Part shown: in pieces, positions 1 through 5,415 of the stretch
How the letters are laid out: the number at the start of each line of letters is the position of its first letter
Numbering within the stretch: the first letter of the stretch is position 1
Translations under genes and position numbers: made by a program
NCBI GenBank assembly: GCA_026983685.1
Contig: JALSTO010000301.1
Span: 1 to 7,421, forward strand
Source of the DNA: Aquificaceae bacterium
Lineage (GTDB): Bacteria > Aquificota > Aquificia > Aquificales > Aquificaceae
Reading direction: 5' to 3'
DNA length: 7,421 nucleotides
Notes under the pieces: generated by a model
Told to the model about the DNA's origin: nothing
The model's database searches: none
The model's input: only the letters and a program-made list of their open reading frames with translations

Positions 1-776
1 TCTTCAGAACAGAGGGCACAGACGGTCGGTCCCGCACCGCTCAGAAAAACTCCGTAAGCTCCCGCCTCGTAGCCAGCCTTCATAACCTTATCAAATCCGG
101 GAATGAGCTCAGCCCTGTAAGGCTGATGGAGCTTGTCCTCCGTAGCCACTCTTAAAAGTTCGTAATTCCTCGTTATGAGTGCGGAGATGAAGAGACTTGC
201 CCTCTGAATGTTGAAAACCGCATCCTTGAGTGTGATCTCTTTCCTTATAACCCGTCTTGCCTCTTCGGTGGAGAGCTCAAAGTCTGGAACCGCAAAGACA
301 AGGGAAAGCTCTTTCGGAAAGGTGAGCTTGCTGTAAACAGGTTCTCCATCCTGAGCACAGACCACGAAGCCTCCTACGAAAGCAGGTAGCAGGTTGTCCG
401 GATGGGATTCAAACTCAAAGGCTATCTTGAGCTTCTCTTCAAGGGCTATGTCCCTTTGGTGAAGCCTCTCAAAGATGAGGACTCCTCCAACTATCGCCGT
501 TGCGGAGGAGCCGAGCCCTCTCGCGGTAGGCACATTGTTTTTCTGAAGGAGCCTGAAGGTTAAGGACTTTTCCCCAAACAGTTCACAGGCTCTCTTGTAA
601 ACCCTTATCACGAGGTTTTCCTCGTCTTTTGGGAGGTTCTTCCCTTCTCCTTCTATCTCCACGCGGAAGGCGTTGCTCTCATGAACTTCAAATATGTTGT
701 ATAAATTCAGGGCAAGACCGAAGGTGTCAAAGCCTGCACCGAAGTTGGTTGTGGTTGCGGGAACCTTGAGCCTCAT
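1..776 (-). CDS. thrB: Homoserine kinase, 3' end missing at window edge
   Basis: Phosphorylates homoserine with ATP to O-phosphohomoserine, the step before threonine synthase; cytoplasmic GHMP-family kinase. The window holds the first 258 residues, without a stop, out of roughly 300 usual for the family. Visible motifs are the N-terminal substrate-binding stretch (VPATTTNFGAGFDTFG, residues 5-20), the glycine-rich GHMP ATP loop (PTARGLGSSA, about 83-92) and the C-terminal GHMP motif LSGAGPTV (about 245-252), which leaves little doubt about the family. The start is the ATG at 774-776: the same frame upstream meets the toxin stop codon (792-794) with no other start codon between. No Shine-Dalgarno sequence is visible before it, so translation probably depends on coupling with the toxin gene 15 bp upstream. 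Its only evident promoter is that of the toxin-antitoxin pair. Family call is firm; the coupling is inference. Confidence 0.95.
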   Translation of the reverse strand, partial: MRLKVPATTTNFGAGFDTFGLALNLYNIFEVHESNAFRVEIEGEGKNLPKDEENLVIRVYKRACELFGEKSLTFRLLQKNNVPTARGLGSSATAIVGGVLIFERLHQRDIALEEKLKIAFEFESHPDNLLPAFVGGFVVCAQDGEPVYSKLTFPKELSLVFAVPDFELSTEEARRVIRKEITLKDAVFNIQRASLFISALITRNYELLRVATEDKLHQPYRAELIPGFDKVMKAGYEAGAYGVFLSGAGPTVCALCSE

Positions 777-791
777 GAGGAATATGATAAC

Positions 792-1067
792 TTACCCATA
801 TATCTCATCGTGTTTTCCCACATCAATGAGAACTATGCCCTTCTCTGTTTTTGCGAAAACTATCAGGATTCTGTAGGACATGGTTATGGATATGGAATAC
901 TTATCCTTAAACTTGCCCTTTAGCTTGTGGAGTCTAAGGGAGGGGTGGAAGGGATTGAGCTCAAGGAGTCTAAGAACCTTTATGTACTTCTCAATTAGGT
1001 CTGGGTTTTCCTTAAGGAACTTTTCCTCCCTCTTCAGGTAGGTTTCTGTAAATATGAGCTTGTACAT
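792..1067 (-). CDS. RelE/YafQ-type toxin of a type II toxin-antitoxin pair
   Basis: A 91-residue protein of the RelE/ParE/YafQ toxin superfamily; members are usually ribosome-dependent mRNA endonucleases neutralised by their partner. Seen in the sequence: an N-terminal helical half rich in Lys/Glu, then HKLKGK (47-52), the strand YSISI (57-61), a conserved-looking SYRIL (64-68, Arg66) and the C-terminal DVGKHDEIYG (82-91), whose His86 and Tyr90 lie where YafQ-like toxins keep catalytic His and an aromatic residue. The length is normal, so the gene looks intact. Its ATG directly follows the antitoxin stop codon (TGAATG, no gap), and thrB starts 15 bp after its stop. Its base composition looks more AT-rich than its neighbours, as expected for a transferred module. 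It could be an inactive or regulatory relative; activity cannot be read from sequence. Confidence 0.88.
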   Translation of the reverse strand: MYKLIFTETYLKREEKFLKENPDLIEKYIKVLRLLELNPFHPSLRLHKLKGKFKDKYSISITMSYRILIVFAKTEKGIVLIDVGKHDEIYG

Positions 1068-1316
1068 TCACAGGCCAAGTCTCTTGAAGTGCTCCTCTGC
1101 AGATTCAACTATATATCTGCCTTCCTTATAGTCTTCTTCAGCCTGCCTTATAAAACTCTCCAGCTCTGCTTCTTTAAGTCTTTCGTACTCCTCCACTGGT
1201 AAAACTACAAACTTCTTTTTACCCCTAATAGTGATGTAAATCTCTTCTCCTTTTTTCAGGTACTTTTCTAAGATTGAGACTCCTCTCCTCTTCACCTCGT
1301 TCGCACTTATTATCAC
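1068..1316 (-). CDS. Phd/YefM-type antitoxin
   Basis: An 82-residue antitoxin of the Phd/YefM (prevent-host-death) family. Residues 1-50 show the DNA-binding fold pattern: ISANEVKRRG, a helix, then the strand pair ITIRGKKKFVVLPVEEYERL, matching the family's R-G-K-x-x-V-V-L-P-x-E-E-Y core. The charged C-terminal part (about 52-82, ending EEHFKRLGL) is the usual toxin-neutralising tail. Such proteins bind the toxin and, together with it, repress their own promoter. The start is the GTG at 1314-1316, supported by a strong Shine-Dalgarno AAGGAGGAAG at about 1322-1331. It is first in the unit antitoxin-toxin-thrB and is preceded by a good sigma70-type promoter with inverted repeats over it. The order antitoxin then toxin with zero spacing is typical of these modules. 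Confidence 0.88.
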   Translation of the reverse strand: MIISANEVKRRGVSILEKYLKKGEEIYITIRGKKKFVVLPVEEYERLKEAELESFIRQAEEDYKEGRYIVESAEEHFKRLGL

Positions 1317-1338
1317 CTTGCTTCCTCCTTAAGGGCTC

Positions 1339-1359
1339 CTTTAATAATACTCTTTAAAG
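1339..1359. promoter_or_regulatory. Candidate operator in the toxin-antitoxin promoter
   Basis: CTTTAA (1339-1344) and TTAAAG (1354-1359) form an inverted repeat with a 9-bp spacer that brackets the -10 box, and CTTTAAAG (1352-1359) is itself a perfect 8-bp palindrome in the -10/-35 spacer. Phd/YefM complexes commonly autorepress by binding palindromes at this position. That this one is the operator is inference. Confidence 0.4.
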
Positions 1360-1371
1360 TGCTCTTGTCAA
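1344..1371 (-). promoter_or_regulatory. Sigma70-type promoter of the antitoxin-toxin-thrB unit
   Basis: On the minus strand a perfect -35 TTGACA (1366-1371) and a -10 TATTAT (1344-1349, one mismatch to TATAAT) are separated by 16 bp. The predicted transcript start near 1337 leaves about 20 nt of leader containing the Shine-Dalgarno sequence of the antitoxin. This is the best promoter match I found in the window. Confidence 0.75.
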
Positions 1372-1406
1372 TACTCCTTGCTGGGATGAAGCTAATCATA
1401 ATTCTC

Positions 1407-1434
1407 TTGAAAAGAAGGTGATATCTTGTAAATT
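1407..1434 (+). promoter_or_regulatory. Possible promoter of the NifU-like gene
   Basis: TTGAAA (1407-1412) as -35 and TAAATT (1429-1434) as a weak -10, 16 bp apart, would start transcription near 1441, just ahead of the Shine-Dalgarno GGAGG (1446-1450). The -10 is a poor match, so this is tentative. The rest of the 141-bp divergent gap holds the toxin-antitoxin promoter and nothing else I recognise. Confidence 0.35.
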
Positions 1435-1457
1435 ACAAAACTGAAGGAGGTCGTTGA

Positions 1458-1721
1458 ATGGGTATGCCGACGAGGGAAGAAATTGAGAAGGTTCTTGATG
1501 AGATAAGACCCGCTCTCAGGTTTGATGGAGGTGATGTTGAGCTGGTTGATGTTCAGGAGGATGGAACCGTTCTGGTCAGGCTCGTGGGAGCTTGCTCTGG
1601 ATGTGGTATGTCCGTCCTTACGCTAAAAGCTGGTATTGAGAGGGCTCTCAAGCAGAAATTCCCTGAGATCAAAGAGGTCAAGGACGTAAACATGGACGTT
1701 CCTATGTCCTTCGGGCTCTGA
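1458..1721 (+). CDS. NifU-like (NfuA C-terminal-type) iron-sulfur scaffold or carrier protein
   Basis: An 87-residue protein made of just the NifU C-terminal domain. It probably carries a [4Fe-4S] cluster between subunits and hands it to apo-proteins in the cytoplasm. Visible hallmarks are the N-terminal helix EEIEKVLDEIRPALRFDGGDVELV (described here by its RPxLRxDGGD-type core, residues 17-26), the strand TVLVRLVGAC, the cluster-binding C-x-x-C (CSGC, Cys46 and Cys49), and the following helix with TLKAGIERALKQ. It lacks the IscU-like N-terminal and ferredoxin domains of full NifU and the A-type domain of NfuA, which is common in thermophiles. The start at 1458 has a clear GGAGG seven bases upstream. 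It stands alone, divergent from the toxin-antitoxin unit, and its last 20 bp overlap the 3' end of dinG, which encodes an Fe-S helicase. A client relationship between the two is possible but unproven. Confidence 0.9.
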   Translation: MGMPTREEIEKVLDEIRPALRFDGGDVELVDVQEDGTVLVRLVGACSGCGMSVLTLKAGIERALKQKFPEIKEVKDVNMDVPMSFGL

Positions 1722-3621
1722 GCCTTTTCTCGTAAACTAAACGAACGCCGAGCTCTCTAAGGAAGTTCACAAACTCTCTGTACCTCCATATTCTGTTATC
1801 ACAGAGAACTATCGTGCCGGAGTCTGCCCTCTGTCTCATCAGCCTCCCTACACCCTGACGGAACTTGATGAAAGCCTTCCTTCTCTGGTACTCAAAGGGA
1901 TTTTCTCCTATGTCTCTGAGGTACCTTATCCTGTGATAGGTGAGGGGGTCTTCGGGACTCTCAAAGGGGAGCTTTGACATGAGTATTCCCTTCTCACCCT
2001 TAACATCAATGCCTGTCCAAAGGCTGTCCAGACCTATCAGAACCCGCACTCTCCCCTCCCTGAGGGCGTTTATCTGGGAGCTCAAGCTATCCTCGCCCTG
2101 AATGGCTACATCAGAGCTTTTCTCAAAGAGATGAAGGTGGGCTCTGTTTGTAAGAAGGACAAGGAGTCTATCGTAAAGGGACCTGAGCTCCTCATAGGCT
2201 TCTTTAAGGCACTCTTCCCACCCTTCCTTCTTAGGATTGCTTTCCTTTATAAGGAAGGTAACCCCGCTGTAGTTAAAGTTCTTGCTCAGGCGATAGAACT
2301 CACCCTCTATCCCTGTGGTAAAGGCTATATCTTCTGGGTCAATCGTTGCGGAGGTCAGGATTACCCCCTTGTAAGCTTGTGTCTCAACTATACCTCTGGG
2401 AAAGACTGGGAATATCTCAATCCTGTAATTGTAGGTCTGGAGCTTTCTGCTCCACTTTCTCCCTACCCTGTAGCCATACTCACCGCTTCCCTGCTCCGTA
2501 ATTCTGAGGAAGAGACTGAACTTCTGGAACTTCCTCTCAAGGTACTCAACCTTCTTCACCCTTTCTATAAGCTTCCTCTCTTCCTCTTCGGGCTCCTCGT
2601 AGCCTCCCTTGAACCTCTCAAGGTAATCGGGAGACAGGAGAAGGCTCTTTTCAAGGTAGAACTTTAGCTTGAAGCTTATCAGGAGCCTGCTTTCAAGGAA
2701 CTCCCCTACCTCTTCTTTAAGTCTGTCCCTGAGACTCCTGTAGTAATTCCGCAGGGGCTCGTATATTGAGCTTTTGAGTTCCTCAACGTACCGCTCAAGG
2801 CTGTCAAGAACAGCCTCCTCTCTGTCCTCTCTCAGGAGCTTTGAGAAGTTTTTATGGAAGAAGTCTTCAGGAGTCAGCTCTATCTCTTTTCCCAAGAGCT
2901 TTCCGAGGGTTCCCATGAGGTCCCTTATCCAGTAAAGGCTCAGGGAGCTTGTGCTCGCAAGGGTCAGGTATCGGTCAAGCTCATGAGCTTCATCAATAAT
3001 GAGAACCCTGTCCTCCGTGGAGCTGAACTCCTTAAGAGCCAACAGGGCGTGGTTCACTACAAGAAGGTTAGCATCCTTCTCCCTGCTCTTTATCTTCTCC
3101 CAGTAGTAGCACTCCCCTCTGTAGGGACAGATCTCCCTGTAGGCGGAAGTGCAGTAATCCTCATCAACGTTTATCTTCAGGGCTACCTCAGGGCTGACTG
3201 AGGTGAGGGTTAGGTCTCCGTCCCATTCCTCCTCCATCAGCTCGGGCAGGTCTGCCTTCTCTTCCTCCGAGAGGCTCTCCTTCCAGAACCTGTCCAGGCA
3301 TAGGTAGTTGCCTTTCCCTTTAAGGATAAGGTATCTAACGTCTTCTCCCGTAAGGAGCCTGTAATGTCCTGATAGGAGCTCTATATCTCTCCTGAGCTGG
3401 TCCTGAAGTATCTTCGTTCCCGTAGAGATTATAGCCTTCTGTCCGGAGGTTATCAAAGGTATTAGGTAGGCAAAGGTCTTCCCCGTCCCTGTCGGAGCCT
3501 CTATCAGCTTTACCCCTCCCTGCTGAACCACATCCTGAACGAGAGCCATCATCTCTCTCTGGGAGACTCTCTCCTCAAAGCCTTTTCTCAGGAGATACTT
3601 GTAAAAGGAAGAGCTGTCCAT
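1702..3621 (-). CDS. dinG: DinG/XPD-family ATP-dependent DNA helicase with Fe-S cluster
   Basis: A 639-residue superfamily 2 helicase of the DinG/XPD/Rad3 type, which unwinds DNA 5' to 3' and acts on R-loops, forks or repair intermediates. Motifs in order: Walker A EAPTGTGKT (41-49), motif Ia STGTKILQDQL (66-76), four cysteines that should hold a 4Fe-4S cluster (Cys108, Cys157, Cys165, Cys171, with the spacing C-x7-C-x5-C of the last three), the DEAH box (210-213), motif III LTSAT (422-426), motif V region (about 529-537, GLDSLWTGI) and motif VI QGVGRLMRQ (589-597). A charged helical arch-like insertion lies around 255-365. Length suits DinG without an exonuclease domain. The ATG at 3619-3621 overlaps the stop of the DsrE-family gene (TAATG), so translation is probably coupled; the pairing of a cytoplasmic helicase with an exported protein is odd. 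The exact subfamily (DinG versus YoaA) is not resolved. Confidence 0.93.
   Translation of the reverse strand: MDSSSFYKYLLRKGFEERVSQREMMALVQDVVQQGGVKLIEAPTGTGKTFAYLIPLITSGQKAIISTGTKILQDQLRRDIELLSGHYRLLTGEDVRYLILKGKGNYLCLDRFWKESLSEEEKADLPELMEEEWDGDLTLTSVSPEVALKINVDEDYCTSAYREICPYRGECYYWEKIKSREKDANLLVVNHALLALKEFSSTEDRVLIIDEAHELDRYLTLASTSSLSLYWIRDLMGTLGKLLGKEIELTPEDFFHKNFSKLLREDREEAVLDSLERYVEELKSSIYEPLRNYYRSLRDRLKEEVGEFLESRLLISFKLKFYLEKSLLLSPDYLERFKGGYEEPEEEERKLIERVKKVEYLERKFQKFSLFLRITEQGSGEYGYRVGRKWSRKLQTYNYRIEIFPVFPRGIVETQAYKGVILTSATIDPEDIAFTTGIEGEFYRLSKNFNYSGVTFLIKESNPKKEGWEECLKEAYEELRSLYDRLLVLLTNRAHLHLFEKSSDVAIQGEDSLSSQINALREGRVRVLIGLDSLWTGIDVKGEKGILMSKLPFESPEDPLTYHRIRYLRDIGENPFEYQRRKAFIKFRQGVGRLMRQRADSGTIVLCDNRIWRYREFVNFLRELGVRLVYEKRLRARRT
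1713..1730 (+). terminator. Possible short intrinsic terminator of the NifU-like gene
   Basis: GGGCT (1713-1717) can pair with AGCCT (1721-1725, one G-U pair) around a 3-nt loop, followed by TTTTCT. The stem is only 4-5 bp and includes the stop codon, so it is a weak terminator candidate at the tail-to-tail overlap with dinG. Confidence 0.28.
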
Positions 3622-4145
3622 TAAAGAACCTTTATATAACCGAACCCGTTTGTCTGGAGCCTTCCGACGCTCGCTACCCCTGAGGGGACTATCTTCACGA
3701 AGTCAAAGAAGTTCTCGTACTTGAGCTTCAAGCTCCTTATAGTTATATCGCATATGTAGTACTCAACCTCAAACTGAGCCAAGTAGGCAAGTCTCTCCTC
3801 CGCACGCTTCAGGTCTATCTTCTCCTTCTCCCATCTCGTTCCTTTGTGGGTCTTCATAAAGAACTTAACCCCAACTCCGTTGGCGACGAGGACGAGCTTT
3901 ATCCTGAAGGGGTCAAAGTCGTAGGCGGAGAGGTGGTTTCTCATGTTGGAAAGCATACCGTGAAAGCGCTTCTCCTGAGGAAAGTCGCAGTGATAGACCA
4001 CCGCATCGTCGGTTTCTTTCTGAGGCAGGTCGTCAAGGGAAAGCCTCGGTAGAGCTTGCTTTTTTTCTTGAGCAAAGACACTCCCTCCGACTATGGGAAC
4101 CGCTACAGAAAGGGCTCCGAGCTTGAAAAATTCCCTTCTGTCCAT
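3621..4145 (-). CDS. Tat-exported DsrE/DsrF-like family protein
   Basis: A 174-residue protein with a twin-arginine signal (DRREFFK, residues 2-8), a hydrophobic stretch (about 9-24) and a likely cleavage site after SVFA (residue 25), so it should be exported folded to the periplasm. The mature part looks like a DsrE-type domain: a strand with VVYHCDF (Cys53), the strand KLVLVANGVGVKFF (83-96), the YYICDITIRSL segment (129-139, Cys132) and the C-terminal pattern IVPSGVASVGRLQ...GFGYIKV, which is characteristic of this family. Related cytoplasmic proteins carry sulfur on a cysteine; Cys132 is the best candidate here. ATG 4143-4145 has the purine-rich ribosome site GGGGG at 4152-4156. It precedes dinG with a one-base overlap and is divergent from a beta-barrel gene. 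A role in periplasmic sulfur transfer is inference; the family call is fairly firm. Confidence 0.82.
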   Translation of the reverse strand: MDRREFFKLGALSVAVPIVGGSVFAQEKKQALPRLSLDDLPQKETDDAVVYHCDFPQEKRFHGMLSNMRNHLSAYDFDPFRIKLVLVANGVGVKFFMKTHKGTRWEKEKIDLKRAEERLAYLAQFEVEYYICDITIRSLKLKYENFFDFVKIVPSGVASVGRLQTNGFGYIKVL

Positions 4146-4168
4146 AACACACCCCCTTTGTTTATTAA

Positions 4169-4198
4169 ATTAAATCCCCATGAAGGGCTTTATGTTAA
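4169..4198 (-). promoter_or_regulatory. Candidate promoter of the DsrE-like/dinG unit
   Basis: On the minus strand TTAACA (4193-4198) and TTTAAT (4169-4174) are spaced 18 bp and would start transcription near 4162, ahead of the GGGGG ribosome site. The -35 box lies inside the first codons of the divergent beta-barrel gene, so the two control regions must overlap. The gap between the two starts is only 34 bp. Confidence 0.45.
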
Positions 4199-4800
4199 TC
4201 CTTCTCATACTTCTCCCCTTAATATCCTATACCAAAGAGTTTAGGTTTCAATTGTTTGGTGGTATCGTCTACAACCTGCCTACGCCGTTGATAATAAAAC
4301 AGTCTGGTGAGAAAACTATAGAAACAACCGCAAGATATGAGACAAGACCCTTTGAGACCGTACCTGCTCCCTACTACGTTGTGAGATTGGGTCTTTGGGA
4401 CAGAGGGAAGGCTTGGGAGCTTGAGCTCCTTCACACTAAGCTATATCTTAAGAACAAGCCTCCTCAGGTACAGGAGTTTAAGATAACTTACGGCTACAAC
4501 TATCTTCTTCTGAACAGAGCTTGGGAACTTGGAGGCTTTGCCTACAGGCTCGGTGGTGGCTTGATAATAACCCACCCTTCAAGTGTAATTAGGGGAAAGA
4601 AGAACAGGTACGTCAGATACGACCTTTCGGGGGTGGGTGTCCAGTTTGGAGTGGAGAAGTTTATCAAAGTTAAGCACTTTATGTTGAGCCTTGAGGGAAA
4701 ACTCACGGGAGCCTATGCGGAGGTCCCCGTAGCGGACGGCTACGCCGTGGTTCCCAACTTAGCCCTTCATCTCACCTTCGGCTTCGGCTTCTACAAATAA
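4180..4800 (+). CDS. Predicted outer-membrane beta-barrel protein, family not recognised
   Basis: A 206-residue protein I cannot assign to a family. Residues 1-17 form a Sec-type signal peptide (a hydrophobic run MLILLILLPLIS before TKEF). The rest alternates aromatic/hydrophobic and polar residues as amphipathic strands: FRFQLFGGIVYNL, PYYVVRLGLW, AWELELLHTKLYL, FKITYGYNYLLL, FAYRLGGGLII, VRYDLSGVGVQFGV, HFMLSLEGKL and a last strand ending LHLTFGFGFYK. About eight strands fit a small outer-membrane barrel; the end FYK places the aromatic residue one short of the usual C-terminal Phe/Tyr. Two starts are possible, ATG 4180 and ATG 4192. Neither has a strong Shine-Dalgarno; AAGGG at 4183-4187 could serve the second. 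It is divergent from the DsrE-like gene and convergent with the SOR-like gene, so it is probably monocistronic. Small enzymatic barrels are possible, but no catalytic motif was recognised. Confidence 0.7.
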   Translation: MKGFMLILLILLPLISYTKEFRFQLFGGIVYNLPTPLIIKQSGEKTIETTARYETRPFETVPAPYYVVRLGLWDRGKAWELELLHTKLYLKNKPPQVQEFKITYGYNYLLLNRAWELGGFAYRLGGGLIITHPSSVIRGKKNRYVRYDLSGVGVQFGVEKFIKVKHFMLSLEGKLTGAYAEVPVADGYAVVPNLALHLTFGFGFYK

Positions 4801-4835
4801 AAAAAGAAAGGAGGGGAGGGCGAGCCACGGAGGGG

Positions 4836-5291
4836 TCAGCAGCTCTCGCAGGAGGCGAACTTCTGCTTGGCTTCCATGGCTTTCTTTGCGGTTTCAGGAT
4901 CGTAGGCTTTGCCCTGCCAGAGCATGTTGTAGGCTATCTCTTCATTTCCGTTCTCGCAGAGCTCAAGGACCCTTTCAAAGAGCCTCTGGAATTGAGGGCT
5001 CTGGTGGGATCTTTCGTGCTGTTCAAAGGATGTCCAGAAGGTCACTATGAGTGCCTCCCTGCCTTTTAGGGGAGAGACTTCCTTGTCCTCAACCGTTGAA
5101 CCTTCCTTTGATATCATCCCCGCGTTCATGAGCACGAATCCACCGATGAACCCATCAATTGAGTGGAAAGTCTTGACATGCTCGCAGAGCTCTGCTACCC
5201 TCTCCTCAAGGTCCTCAACGGTGTACTCTGGTTTAAGAATCACTCTATTTATGGTCACAACCCCATCGGGGGGAAATTCCTTAATCAGCAT
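4836..5291 (-). CDS. Small dimeric alpha/beta-barrel protein resembling the N-terminal half of sulfur oxygenase reductase
   Basis: A 151-residue cytoplasmic protein with no signal peptide. The ATG at 5289-5291 is chosen because AAAGGAGGTG (5298-5307) lies eight bases upstream; the longer GTG start would sit inside that ribosome site. The pattern VVTINRVILKP, helix, DGFIGGFVLMNAG, REALIVTFWTSFEQHERSH is that of the dimeric alpha/beta-barrel (antibiotic monooxygenase-like) fold. Compared from memory with sulfur oxygenase reductase, it shares T-F-W-x5-H-E-x2-H (residues 85-96), so His92 and His96 match the iron ligands His86 and His90. Cys36 lies 56 residues before His92, as catalytic Cys31 lies 55 before His86. 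Glu117 or Glu118 may replace Glu114. It is half the usual SOR length (about 310) and ends in a C-x-x-C (Cys148, Cys151). The fold is fairly sure; iron binding and sulfur chemistry are hypotheses. A generic monooxygenase-like protein is the alternative. Confidence 0.65.
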   Translation of the reverse strand: MLIKEFPPDGVVTINRVILKPEYTVEDLEERVAELCEHVKTFHSIDGFIGGFVLMNAGMISKEGSTVEDKEVSPLKGREALIVTFWTSFEQHERSHQSPQFQRLFERVLELCENGNEEIAYNMLWQGKAYDPETAKKAMEAKQKFASCESC

Positions 5292-5316
5292 GGCTAACAC
5301 CTCCTTTAGTTCTATT

Positions 5317-5334
5317 TATTAGAATATTCTTATA
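5317..5334. promoter_or_regulatory. 18-bp palindrome, candidate operator of the SOR-like gene
   Basis: TATTAGAATATTCTTATA pairs with itself at 8 of 9 positions per arm; the core AGAATATTCT (5321-5330) is a perfect palindrome. It overlaps the likely -10 box and start of transcription of the SOR-like gene, the usual place for a repressor site. The cognate regulator is not in the window and its family cannot be told. Confidence 0.5.
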
Positions 5335-5357
5335 TGCTAATTAGATTATGATGTGTA
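5329..5357 (-). promoter_or_regulatory. Possible promoter of the SOR-like gene
   Basis: On the minus strand TATAAG (5329-5334) would be a -10 with one mismatch, and TACACA (5352-5357) a weak -35 at 17 bp spacing. Transcription would start near 5322 and include the strong ribosome site. The -35 is poor, which could mean an activator or a different sigma factor. Confidence 0.35.
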
Positions 5358-5370
5358 TCAATCCTTTACT

Positions 5371-5386
5371 GAGGAGACGTCCCCTC
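5371..5386. promoter_or_regulatory. 16-bp near-palindrome upstream of ribH
   Basis: GAGGAGACGTCCCCTC is symmetric at 7 of 8 positions per arm. It covers the place where the -35 box of the ribH promoter should be, and no good -35 hexamer is present there. A bound activator or repressor is a reasonable guess; nothing identifies it. Confidence 0.4.
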
Positions 5387-5398
5387 TGCGCTTGGGAA

Positions 5399-5404
5399 TA
5401 TAAT
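5399..5404 (+). promoter_or_regulatory. Perfect -10 box of ribH-nusB
   Basis: TATAAT lies only 11 bp before the ribH start codon (5416). Transcription from it would begin about 5 nt before the ATG, giving a nearly leaderless message; consistent with this, no Shine-Dalgarno sequence is seen. No clear -35 is present. Confidence 0.5.
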
Positions 5405-5415
5405 TAATAGACATT

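Noticed and set aside
2131..2667. 178-residue open frame on the plus strand inside dinG
   Set aside because: It lies wholly antisense to a helicase with all motifs intact, has no ribosome site or family resemblance, and reflects the codon bias of the other strand.
4799..4822. Purine run with ribosome-site-like AAAGGAGGGG after the beta-barrel stop
   Set aside because: No start codon follows at a useful distance; it more likely gives the U-rich end of the opposite transcript, but no GC-rich hairpin precedes that, so I do not call a terminator.
4836..5300. GTG start at 5298-5300 for the SOR-like gene
   Set aside because: This GTG is part of the Shine-Dalgarno sequence that serves the ATG at 5289-5291.
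5335..5400. FMN riboswitch ahead of ribH
   Set aside because: The gap is only about 110 bp, is shared with a divergent gene, and shows none of the conserved FMN-element helices; the -10 box lies just before the ATG, leaving no leader.
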